From Pyramidobacter piscolens (GTDB lineage: Bacteria; Synergistota; Synergistia; Synergistales; Dethiosulfovibrionaceae): DNA of 35,916 nt. Numbering within the stretch: the first letter of the stretch is position 1; every line of letters starts with the position of its first letter. The position numbers and the translations under genes were made by a program. The DNA is taken from contig SFDM01000031.1 of the NCBI GenBank assembly GCA_004558205.1, forward strand, positions 1 through 35,916, given 5' to 3'. Below are positions 7,723 to 15,164 of the stretch, one piece after another. A model generated the notes under the pieces. The model searched no databases. It worked only from the letters and a program-made list of their open reading frames with translations, and was not told where the DNA came from.

Positions 7723-8707
7723 ACTTCTCCTGCCAGACCGCCAGGACGCGCTTGCGCTCCTGGCCGCCCAGGACCACGTCGGTCTTCATCAGGTTGGAAT
7801 CGCGCATGGCCTGCACCGCGGGAGCCAGTTTCACGCCGGGACGGACGGGCGCCTGGGTGTTGTACTTGGCAAGGGCGGCCTGCCCCTTCTCGGAAAGCAC
7901 CCAGTCGATAAGGGCCTTGCCCGTTTCGGGATTGCGCGCGCCCTTGAAGAGGGCCACGGGCGCGATATACCACGGCACGCCGTCGGAGGGGAACGCCGTG
8001 GCGACCTTGTAGCCCTTCGCCTTCAGGCTTTCGCCGGTGTCGAAGGGAGCCACGGCGATGGCCGCCTCGCCGGAACTGACCTTGTTGGCCGGCTCGGCGC
8101 CGCGCTTCGAGTAATAGGGAACGTTGGCGTCGATAGCCTCGAGCAGGGCCCAGCCCTTGTCCTCGCCGAAGCCCTGGAGAATCGCCCAGACCATGGCGTA
8201 GAAGGTGCCGCTGACGGCGGGCGTGGCCATGAGCACTTCGCCTTTGTAGACGGGCTTGGTCAGGTCAGCCCAGCTTTGGGGCATGGGCAGGTTTTTCTTC
8301 GCCATGATCTCCCTGTTCACCAGAAGATCCACCGCGCCGAGAGAGATGCCGCTCCACAGGCCCTCGGCGTTATAGAACATGGGGTCGTAGACGCTGCGCT
8401 CCGGCGAGACGTAGGGCTCCAGAAAGCCTTCCTTCGCCGCGGCCACGTAGCTGTCCAGGCCGCCGCCGAACCACACGTCGGCCTGGGCCTTCCCCTTGGC
8501 CGCGCGCAGGCGGGTCAGCACTTCGCCCGAAGACATCTCCAGATAGTCCGCGGCGATTCCCGTGTCCGCCGTAAACTGCTCCAGGATGGGCTTGATGCCC
8601 GTGTAGGCGATGAAAATGCTGACCTTTTTGTCCGCCTCCGCTCCAAAGGCGGGAGCCGCCAGCAGCGCTAAAGCGGCGAGAAGGGTTCCGAACTTGCGAA
8701 TCATCAT
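7709..8707 (-). CDS. ABC importer periplasmic substrate-binding protein (ferric/AfuA/phosphonate-type)
   Basis: A 332-aa exported protein with a clear signal peptide (MMIRKFGTLLAALALLAAPAFGAEA). The mature part starts VSIFIAYTGIKPILEQFTADTGI, typical of the iron(III)/2-aminoethylphosphonate/hexose-phosphate binding-protein family. It delivers a small anionic ligand to the permease. Ferric-binding FbpA proteins carry paired tyrosines in the C-terminal lobe after a VxNGEVDxAL-like segment; here the matching stretch reads SSGEAAIAVAPFDTGES with no tyrosine, so free ferric iron is doubtful and a phosphorylated organic ligand is possible. I chose the ATG at 8707 because GGAGG lies 6 nt upstream and the signal peptide begins there; a longer frame to 8767 is not supported. 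Confidence 0.85.
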   Translation of the reverse strand: MMIRKFGTLLAALALLAAPAFGAEADKKVSIFIAYTGIKPILEQFTADTGIAADYLEMSSGEVLTRLRAAKGKAQADVWFGGGLDSYVAAAKEGFLEPYVSPERSVYDPMFYNAEGLWSGISLGAVDLLVNREIMAKKNLPMPQSWADLTKPVYKGEVLMATPAVSGTFYAMVWAILQGFGEDKGWALLEAIDANVPYYSKRGAEPANKVSSGEAAIAVAPFDTGESLKAKGYKVATAFPSDGVPWYIAPVALFKGARNPETGKALIDWVLSEKGQAALAKYNTQAPVRPGVKLAPAVQAMRDSNLMKTDVVLGGQERKRVLAVWQEKFGHK

Positions 8708-8728
8708 AAAAGACCTCCAGAAAGAAAA

Positions 8729-8758
8729 AGTATACACCACTATTACATTGGCGCGCAA
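8729..8758 (-). promoter_or_regulatory. Promoter of the ABC importer operon
   Basis: On the minus strand, TTGCGC (8753-8758), an 18-bp spacer and TATACT (8729-8734), 22 bp upstream of the binding-protein start. The -35 is weak and the -10 good. I see no Fur-like box. Confidence 0.5.
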
Positions 8759-8778
8759 AAGCCACATCTATGAGGCTC

Positions 8779-8799
8779 AAAAGCCCGCGATCGGCGGGC
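8779..8799 (-). terminator. Terminator after the PHP-domain gene
   Basis: On the minus strand, GCCCGC-CGATC-GCGGGC is followed by TTTT, 38 nt past the PHP gene stop. It separates that gene from the ABC operon. Confidence 0.7.
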
Positions 8800-8836
8800 C
8801 GCCGAAGGACGTTCCGGAACAAAAAGAGCTTGTCTT

Positions 8837-9508
8837 TCAGCCGGCGGCTCCCTGGGCCTGTTTCAGCAGCTGGCTCTCGCACCAGGCCTCGGCGTCCACA
8901 AAGCGCCGCCCGTCCCATGCCATAGGCTCGCAGCGCCCCAAGCGGAGCGCCGAAATCAGGTCGGCCTCGTCGCGCAGATCATCGTAAAACCGGGTGGCGA
9001 AGAGGCCCACGCGCTCGCGGTAATGGGCGTCACCCGCCCCAAGCGCCGCGGCCCCCCGCTTCCGGGCGAGCCCCAGCGCGCGAAGGTTTTCCGCGGGCGG
9101 CGTGCTGCCGTTAAAGCACTCCACGCCCGCCAGCCCCGGCAGGCTGCCGATCAGTTCGCGAGCCCCGCGCCCGTTGTCGCGGAAAGGATGGGCCGCCACC
9201 GCCGCGCCGCCTAGGCGGCCGAGGCGCCGGATCAGCTCCTGCGCCGTGATTTCCCTCGGGCGCGGCGCGCGGTCCAGCCCGAAAGCCACAAAATCGCCCT
9301 CGGTGGTGAGGACTTCGACCCCCAGAAAAAGAGGAAAGCCGAATTCGCGCCGCCAGCGCCCGATCACTTCCGCGGCGCCCAGGGTGTCGTGGTCGGTCAC
9401 GCACAGCCCGCCGATTCCCATCTCGCGGGCGCGCGCCACGGCCTCAGCGATAGGCAGGAAGCTGTCCGGCGAGTATTCCATGGTATGCATATGGGTGTCC
9501 AGAATCAT
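8837..9508 (-). CDS. PHP-domain metal-dependent phosphoesterase
   Basis: A 223-aa predicted cytoplasmic hydrolase of the PHP (polymerase and histidinol phosphatase) superfamily, members of which cleave phosphoester bonds using a metal cluster. The metal ligands appear in the expected order: DTHMHT at residues 3-8, VTDHDTL, a GVEV strand, AAHPFRD and a late GAGDAHY. It is shorter than the ~280-aa RNase AM/YciV group, so the substrate is unclear (nucleotide or RNA end are possibilities). The ATG at 9508 was chosen because AAGGAG lies 8 nt upstream and the first metal motif begins at residue 3. It has its own promoter and terminator, so it appears monocistronic. Confidence 0.8.
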   Translation of the reverse strand: MILDTHMHTMEYSPDSFLPIAEAVARAREMGIGGLCVTDHDTLGAAEVIGRWRREFGFPLFLGVEVLTTEGDFVAFGLDRAPRPREITAQELIRRLGRLGGAAVAAHPFRDNGRGARELIGSLPGLAGVECFNGSTPPAENLRALGLARKRGAAALGAGDAHYRERVGLFATRFYDDLRDEADLISALRLGRCEPMAWDGRRFVDAEAWCESQLLKQAQGAAG

Positions 9509-9574
9509 GAGGAATGCTCCTTCTGTCGATACATAACCAACATTAATAATACTTAGCACCGAAAACTGATTTTC

Positions 9575-9602
9575 ATTATACAAAAAGGGCAAAAAAGGTC
9601 AA
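9575..9602 (-). promoter_or_regulatory. Promoter of the PHP-domain gene
   Basis: Minus strand TTGACC (9597-9602), a 16-bp T-rich spacer and TATAAT (9575-9580), 66 bp before the start codon. Confidence 0.7.
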
Positions 9603-9623
9603 GCGCCGCGGAAGCGCCGAAAA

Positions 9624-9675
9624 AAATAAGCAGGAAAAACCTCCGCCGCTAAAGGAAGGTTTTTCCTGCTTATTT
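9624..9675 (-). terminator. Terminator downstream of cobU
   Basis: A long hairpin: AAATAAGCAGGAAAAACCT pairs with AGGTTTTTCCTGCTTATTT. It is A/T-flanked on both sides and could work in both directions. It lies about 95 nt past the cobU stop and just upstream of the PHP promoter. Confidence 0.8.
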
Positions 9676-9769
9676 CATAAAATCTCGCCTATCTGAAAGA
9701 GGGCGCTTCCCATTCTGCAGAAGCGCCGGCCCCCGCCGCTTCTGCTTTCGCCCCGAGGGCCCCAAGGGG

Positions 9770-10291
9770 CTATTTCAGCCTCACCGGAAGCCCGCTGACA
9801 CACAGATAGGCCGCCTGGGACAGGGCGGCGATGCGCTGGTTCATGCGTCCCACCACATCGCGGTACTTGCGCTCGGAGTATCCGCCGGGCACCATGCCCA
9901 TGCCGAGCTCGTGGGTGACCAGGATCACCTCGCAGGGCGGCATGCGCAGCGCCTCGATCAATGCGTCGATCTCAGGATAGCTCTCGTCCTCGGGATCGCC
10001 CCGGTATTTCATCAGGTTGCCGACCCAGCCCGTCAGACAGTCGATCACGCAGACGCCGCGCGTCACGCTTTTCAGGGCTCTGTCAAGATAACGGGGTTCT
10101 TCAATGGTCTCGTAGCCGCTGCCGCGGCTCGCTCGGTGCCTCTGGATGCGGGCGCGGATCTCCTCGTCCAGCGGCTCCGCCGTGGCGATGAACGTCTTCG
10201 CCTCCCATTCCTGCGCGAGCTGCAGGGCAAAGGTGCTCTTCCCGCTGCGGCACCCGCCGGTGATCAACGTAACCTCTTTTTCCCGTGCCAT
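9770..10291 (-). CDS. cobU: Adenosylcobinamide kinase / adenosylcobinamide-phosphate guanylyltransferase
   Basis: Bifunctional enzyme of cobalamin nucleotide-loop assembly and corrinoid salvage. It phosphorylates adenosylcobinamide and then transfers GMP to give adenosyl-GDP-cobinamide. The 173-aa length matches CobU/CobP (about 180). The P-loop is at the N-terminus (ITGGCRSGKSTFALQLA). ATAEPLDEEIRARIQRHRASRG holds the conserved histidine region (GMP attachment in the known family). CLTGWVGNL and VTHELGMGMVP are also family landmarks. The start has GGAGGG 6 nt upstream. It is alone here: no cobS, cobT or cobC neighbours and no visible cobalamin riboswitch, which suits salvage or a dispersed pathway. 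Confidence 0.93.
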   Translation of the reverse strand: MAREKEVTLITGGCRSGKSTFALQLAQEWEAKTFIATAEPLDEEIRARIQRHRASRGSGYETIEEPRYLDRALKSVTRGVCVIDCLTGWVGNLMKYRGDPEDESYPEIDALIEALRMPPCEVILVTHELGMGMVPGGYSERKYRDVVGRMNQRIAALSQAAYLCVSGLPVRLK

Positions 10292-10332
10292 GCCAATCCC
10301 TCCTCGTAGGTTCTGCTTCCCTTTTCCCTTTC

Positions 10333-10362
10333 ATTATACATTAAAAAATAAAAGAAACGCAA
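10333..10362 (-). promoter_or_regulatory. Candidate promoter of cobU
   Basis: Minus strand TATAAT (10333-10338), with a weak -35 TTGCGT (10357-10362) 18 bp away, 42 bp upstream of the cobU start. Confidence 0.45.
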
Positions 10363-10409
10363 CAAATAGAGACAGAACTACGTAAAATCGGGATTGAAAG
10401 CCGGGGTCA

Positions 10410-10673
10410 AATGATTTCAACGCAAAGACGAAGGACAAGGGAGCAAAGGACGCAGAGGAAAAAGGAGGCCGAAGGCGCTCTGGGTCCGTCAGCCTCAAAA
10501 AATGTTCCACGTGGAACTATGCCCTTCTGGGACAAATAAACGCTGAAAATTGACTATTTCGAGAGAAATCTCGCGGACACTCGTTTTTTCATGCTCATAC
10601 AATATTTATCCTTTGTTCGGGGTTACTCCGCGCCCCTCGGTACGCTCTTCGCGCCCTCAGCGTTGAAACCATT
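10410..10673. repeat. Diverged copy of the dispersed inverted-repeat element
   Basis: Outer arms AATGATTTCAACGC (10410-10423) and GCGTTGAAACCATT (10660-10673) are inverse to each other apart from one base. They match the inner part of the termini of the element family. CAAAGACGAAGG, GCAAAGGACGCAGAGG and TCTTCGCGCCCTC resemble the GCAAAGG/CTTTGCG arms. The central part is unlike the other copies and holds a parS-like palindrome. This is the only content of the cobU-helicase gap besides the cobU promoter. Confidence 0.45.
10503..10518. promoter_or_regulatory. parS-like ParB/Noc-type palindrome
   Basis: TGTTCCACGTGGAACT contains the perfect 14-bp palindrome GTTCCACGTGGAAC. This is, as I recall, the core of chromosomal parS sites in several bacteria (general form GTTTCACGTGAAAC). 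It is intergenic, as parS sites often are. No ParA/ParB genes lie nearby. Confidence 0.6.
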
Positions 10674-10680
10674 CAGCTCG

Positions 10681-13600
10681 TCACGGCTCGCGGATCAGTT
10701 CCAGAAGCTCGCGGGGATCCAGCGCCGCCGGGTAGGCGCTGTTTTCCAGAAGGTCCTGGGCCAGGCGGCGCTTGGCGCTGTGGAGCTCCACGATCTTCTC
10801 CTCCACGGTGTTCCGCGCCACGATGCGGTAGATCGTGACGGGGCGCGTCTGGCCCATGCGGTGGGCGCGGTCCGACGCCTGGTCCTCCACGGCGGGATTC
10901 CACCAGGGATCCATGTGAATCACGTAATCCGCTCCGGTCAGGTTCAGCCCCGTGCCTCCCGCTTTCAGGCTGATCAGGAAGCAGTCGCCCTCGCCGGCCT
11001 GAAAGGCCTGGACGCGGGCGCGGCGCGCCTGCGGGGCCGTGGAGCCGTCAAGGTACTGGTACGTCACGCCCTGCGCGTCCAAAGCCTCGCGAAGGATCTG
11101 CAGGTGGTCCACAAACTGGCTGAACACCAGCACGCGGTGCCCGCCCTCGCGCAGGTCCGCCGTCAGCGACAGAAACGCCTCGAGCTTCGACGACGGGATC
11201 CCCGCCCCCAGGTCTTTCGACACCAGGCTCACGCTGCAGCAGCATCGGCGCAGCTTCATCAGCTGAGCGAAGATGGCGAAGCGCCTGTCTCCGCCGGCTC
11301 CCTCGCCGGCGGCGGCGATTTCCTCCACGGCGTTCTGCCGCAGCGCCTCGTAGAACGCCCGTTCTTCCGGGCTCAGGTCCACGCGCAGCGTCACTTCCGT
11401 CCGCGGCGGCAGTTCCTCCAGGACCTGCTCTTTCAGGCGGCGCAGCAGGAAGGGCTGGATCACCCTTTTGAGGCGGCTTCGCGCGTCCGCGTCGCCTTCG
11501 GCGATCGGCGAGGCGAAACGCCTCTGAAAGCCCTCCAGCGATCCCAGCAGGCCGGGATTGAGGAAGCGGAACAGGTTCCAGAGCTCGCCCAGATGGTTTT
11601 CAAGGGGCGTACCGGTCATGATCATACGGAAGTCGCCGCTCAGGTCCATGACCGCGGCCGAGCGCTTGGTGACCATGTTCTTCACGGCCTGAGCCTCGTC
11701 GAGCACCACCGTGCGCCATTGGACACCCGCGAAGTCCGCCGCCGCACTTTGAAGCAGGCCGTAGGAGGCCAGCACCACGTCCATAGGCTCCAGGGATTTT
11801 AAGACCTCGCCGCGCTCCGCCGTGCGGTAATCGATCAGATTCAGCGTCGGAGCGAACCGCGCCGCCTCGTCGGCCCAGTTGCCGCAGACCGACGTGGGAG
11901 CCACCACCAGGGCGGGGCCCGAGGGCGCCCGCTGGAGCAGCAGCGCCAGAGCCTGCAGTGTCTTGCCGAGCCCCATTTCGTCGGCCAGGCAGGCGCCGCC
12001 GCCCCAATGGGCCAGACGGGCCAGCCACTTGAACCCTTCCTCCTGATAGGGGCGAAGTTCCGCTTTCAGGGTGCGCGGAACTTCGGGGTTCAGCTTCTGC
12101 GCTTCTTTGACGCGGGCGCAGAGGGCGCGCCATTTTTCGTCGCCCACCAGCGCGCCGGGCTCGAAAACCCCTTCCAGCGCGGAGGCCGCCAACGGCGACA
12201 CCCGCAGGTCCTTTGTCCTGCCGTCGGCCAGAGAATCCAAAATCTCCAGACGGCGCTGGAATTCCCTGGTCAGCGCGACGAACTGCCCCTCGCCCACGGG
12301 GATGAAGCGGCTCCTGCGTTCTCTCAGCAGGTTCAGCAGCTGGCGCACTGAAAACGTCAGATTCGAATCCACCATGACGGTGCCGGAAAGGGCGAACCAG
12401 TCCTGGCCGCTGGATTGAATCGCGCCCAGCATGGACTGGGGCGTCAGCTCGGCGCGGACCTTCATGGAACCGCCGCGGGGCCACTCGACGACCAGCGCGT
12501 CGCCCAGGGCCTGGAACTGAAGGAGCAGTTCCAGGCAGTTCTCGGCGTTTTCCAGCTGCCAGCGGCTTTCCGAAATCTGCTCACCCTCCTTCAAAGCGGG
12601 GCAGGCCGCGGCGGCGTTTTTCATGGCCTCCGCCTCCGCCGCCAGGTCGCGCTTTACCTGCACGCGCTGCTCCGCCCCAGCGGCGTCCTTCTGGAGGCCG
12701 AACAGGGACGCGCCGCCTCCGCCCGGGCGGCAGGAGGGCCCATCGTCGCCCAGAGGGCGCAGCACGAACTCGACCGACAGCCCCTCGCCCAGCGGCGTAA
12801 GCTGCGCGCGCAGGCGGCCGTCGCTCTCCTTCACGGGGATTTCGGCTTCGGCGCCTTCAAGTTCGGACTGTACCGTCACGACGGAGGCCAGGCCTGAAAG
12901 CACCTTCAACGTCCGCTCCTTCGCCGAGTCGGGCACGGTCAGTCCGCCGGCGCCGAGGATGGCAAGCATGTTCAGGTGCATGGGCGAAAAGCTGGTCAGC
13001 CGCAGGCGCAGGGGACCTTCCTGGGTGACCAGGAGCGGAGCGGCATTCTCGTTTTCGGGCGTCAGCTTGATGAGGCAGCCTCTTTCCACAGGCTTGACCT
13101 GAAGCTGCGGCTCGCCCCGGGCTACTTCCAGCGGCGCCAGATCGGAAGCGCGAACCAGGTTGGGGCTTCCGGCCAGGATATCCAGGGCTTTCAGGCTGTC
13201 CATTTCGAAGACGGCATGGCCCCACTCCTCGTATTCGACGATGGCCTCGCCGATCCGGCGCTCTTTCATGGGAAGAAAGAGGAGTTTCTCGTTCCCTCCC
13301 GCCAGCCTTTTGACCGCCACGTTCCGCCCCTTGCTCCAGCTTCCCGAAGCCTGAAAGGTCTGTTCCAGCGGCGTCACTTTAACTCGAAGCGCCTCGCCGG
13401 GCTCGGAACCGATCCAATCCACAAGCCACAGGATCCGCTTGCCGCCTTTTTTCAGTGCGGCCTCCGGCCTGTCTGACGTCAGGGCCTCCAGCGCCGACAG
13501 GGAGCTTTCCCAGTTTTTCTCCGTCTGGATCAGGTCCTTCAGAGGGTGCCATTCGCAGGAAGAACGCTCGCGTCCCGCCAGAGCGTCGCCGATCGCCGCC

Positions 13601-14961
13601 AGCTCGCCCGCGAAAAAGCTCATGCCCCGCGCCGTCAGCTCCTGCGCGACCGTATCATAAAATGGAGCCCACCGCTCCGCCGCCTTCGGGACGGCCCACC
13701 AGGCTTCCATCAGGATGAAAAAGACCAGCGGCGGCGAGAAAACCGGCGGCGTCATCCTCTTGGGAGAGGCGAACTCGTCCCAGCTCTTCGCGATGGACGG
13801 ACGCCCCTTGCCTTGAAAGAGATAGAAATCGAAGAGGCCGGCGATGGTCCCTTCCATAAAACGGCTTTCCGAAGCCGGCCAATTTCCCTTCGCCAGGACC
13901 TTCATCATCGTATAGACTTCGCTCAGATAGGCGCCGCCGGCGGCTTCCGCGGCGGCGCGGGCGACCTTCGCGGGCGTCTCGCCGAGGGCGGCCAGAAGCG
14001 GGATATAAAAGGGGGCCCATTCGCTGCGCGGCAGCGCTGTTTTGAGGCCCTGCCGCTGGCCGCAAAGCTTCATCGCCTCCTCGTAATGGGCTCTCGATTC
14101 GGGCAGGTGGCCGCTGGTCAGCGCCTCCACCGCGCAGAAAAGCTCCCGTTCTTCGCCGTCCAGCGCCGCGGCGTACTTTCGCGCCTCCTGAAAACGACCC
14201 AGCTGGCACAGTTCCCACACAAACCGGGCCGCGTCGTCTCCAGAAGGAGAGCGCAGGCACAACTCCTTCCGCATGTTCAAAAGCTCCTGCCGAGCCTCCG
14301 GTGAAAGAGGCTGGTTCCACAACGAGTTCAGAAAGCGGCCGCGCCCCTCGGAAGGATAGTTTCTCAGAAGATCCAGATCCAGCGGGTTGGCGAGAAACAG
14401 CGAGGCCGGGCTCTCGTTCATCAAAGGGTGGCCAAAAGCGCGCAGATTCGGCGAGTCCAGGAATTTCACCCCGCCAAGCGCCCGGACCCCCTCTCCATCG
14501 CCGAGATAAAAGTATTTCCTCATAAAGTAGAACCAGTGAAACAGCTCCGGATAGACCCGAAACCTCTCCCCCGCCTCTTCGCGCAGATCCGGCAGCTTCA
14601 CCGCCCTTTCAACGCAGCGGCACAGCGGCTCGAAAAGCCCCTCGGCCAGGCACTCGCGGACGACCAGTTCCGAGATAGCCGGGGAGCACCGCCACAGCGC
14701 CGCGCCCCGGCCGCGCTCGAACTTCTCCGCCAGCTCCCTATTCAGCAGTTTTTCCAGGAGGCTTTCCAGCTGAAAACGGTCAAAGTCCAGCTGAGAAAAG
14801 GCTTCCAGCTCGCCCATTCCGCCGGCCATACGCCTCAGCTCAGGCAGTTCCGCCGGCCCCAGGGCTGCCGCCAGAAGCCGGCAGGCCGCCTTCTCCTCCC
14901 GAGGCAGCTCCGCGTACAGCGACATCAGTTCCTTTCTCCGCGCTTCAGTCCAGTTATCCAT
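10681..14961 (-). CDS. SNF2-family DEAD/H helicase-like ATPase with long N-terminal region
   Basis: A 1426-aa predicted DNA-translocating ATPase of the Swi2/Snf2 superfamily. The C-terminal 460 residues hold the motor: Q-type LRPYQEEGFKWL, motif I DEMGLGKT (about 994-1001), motif II VLDEAQAVKN (about 1085-1094), motif III TGTPLENHLGELWNL, then motif V LISLKAGGTGLNLTGA and motif VI DRAHRMGQTRPV. Just before it lies a bacterial SNF2-associated region (DSNLTFSVRQLLNLL, then FVALTREFQRRLEIL). The first 600 or so residues are helical and unassigned; I see no SWIM zinc motif. The start at ATG 14961 is chosen over a TTG at 14994 because the -10 box at 15006 leaves no leader for the latter. It probably acts in repair or transcription recycling, but a defence role cannot be excluded. 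Confidence 0.88.
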   Translation of the reverse strand: MDNWTEARRKELMSLYAELPREEKAACRLLAAALGPAELPELRRMAGGMGELEAFSQLDFDRFQLESLLEKLLNRELAEKFERGRGAALWRCSPAISELVVRECLAEGLFEPLCRCVERAVKLPDLREEAGERFRVYPELFHWFYFMRKYFYLGDGEGVRALGGVKFLDSPNLRAFGHPLMNESPASLFLANPLDLDLLRNYPSEGRGRFLNSLWNQPLSPEARQELLNMRKELCLRSPSGDDAARFVWELCQLGRFQEARKYAAALDGEERELFCAVEALTSGHLPESRAHYEEAMKLCGQRQGLKTALPRSEWAPFYIPLLAALGETPAKVARAAAEAAGGAYLSEVYTMMKVLAKGNWPASESRFMEGTIAGLFDFYLFQGKGRPSIAKSWDEFASPKRMTPPVFSPPLVFFILMEAWWAVPKAAERWAPFYDTVAQELTARGMSFFAGELAAIGDALAGRERSSCEWHPLKDLIQTEKNWESSLSALEALTSDRPEAALKKGGKRILWLVDWIGSEPGEALRVKVTPLEQTFQASGSWSKGRNVAVKRLAGGNEKLLFLPMKERRIGEAIVEYEEWGHAVFEMDSLKALDILAGSPNLVRASDLAPLEVARGEPQLQVKPVERGCLIKLTPENENAAPLLVTQEGPLRLRLTSFSPMHLNMLAILGAGGLTVPDSAKERTLKVLSGLASVVTVQSELEGAEAEIPVKESDGRLRAQLTPLGEGLSVEFVLRPLGDDGPSCRPGGGGASLFGLQKDAAGAEQRVQVKRDLAAEAEAMKNAAAACPALKEGEQISESRWQLENAENCLELLLQFQALGDALVVEWPRGGSMKVRAELTPQSMLGAIQSSGQDWFALSGTVMVDSNLTFSVRQLLNLLRERRSRFIPVGEGQFVALTREFQRRLEILDSLADGRTKDLRVSPLAASALEGVFEPGALVGDEKWRALCARVKEAQKLNPEVPRTLKAELRPYQEEGFKWLARLAHWGGGACLADEMGLGKTLQALALLLQRAPSGPALVVAPTSVCGNWADEAARFAPTLNLIDYRTAERGEVLKSLEPMDVVLASYGLLQSAAADFAGVQWRTVVLDEAQAVKNMVTKRSAAVMDLSGDFRMIMTGTPLENHLGELWNLFRFLNPGLLGSLEGFQRRFASPIAEGDADARSRLKRVIQPFLLRRLKEQVLEELPPRTEVTLRVDLSPEERAFYEALRQNAVEEIAAAGEGAGGDRRFAIFAQLMKLRRCCCSVSLVSKDLGAGIPSSKLEAFLSLTADLREGGHRVLVFSQFVDHLQILREALDAQGVTYQYLDGSTAPQARRARVQAFQAGEGDCFLISLKAGGTGLNLTGADYVIHMDPWWNPAVEDQASDRAHRMGQTRPVTIYRIVARNTVEEKIVELHSAKRRLAQDLLENSAYPAALDPRELLELIREP

Positions 14962-15005
14962 CCGAGCACCGCCCCCCTGAAAATGGTCTTCCAAATTCGT
15001 CTTAA

Positions 15006-15011
15006 ATTATA
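15006..15011 (-). promoter_or_regulatory. Candidate -10 box of the SNF2 helicase gene
   Basis: Minus strand TATAAT, 44 bp before the ATG at 14961. No clear -35 box. Confidence 0.4.
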
Positions 15012-15040
15012 CCCCACGACTCTCCTTTCGAACCGTTCCG

Positions 15041-15125
15041 TTGAGATTGTGCAAAACTACACCACTATAAACTGTTATTTTCCACAATGCTTTTCCCATG
15101 CCGCGGCGGTAAACTTTTAACAGTT
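15041..15125 (+). promoter_or_regulatory. Promoter/operator region of the efflux operon
   Basis: TTGAGA (15041-15046) and TATAAA (15066-15071) are separated by 19 bp. AACTGTTA (15070-15077), overlapping the -10, recurs inverted as TAACAGTT (15118-15125) with 40 bp between the arms. This suggests two half-sites for a regulator, but none is encoded next to it. Confidence 0.4.
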
Positions 15126-15164
15126 ACAGGGAGATAGAAAAGGACATTCACAGAGGTGAAGGAC

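Noticed and set aside
10560..10573. Small hairpin CGAGA-GAAA-TCTCG upstream of the helicase gene end
   Set aside because: A 5-bp stem without a T run directly after it and with no conserved context; likely chance.
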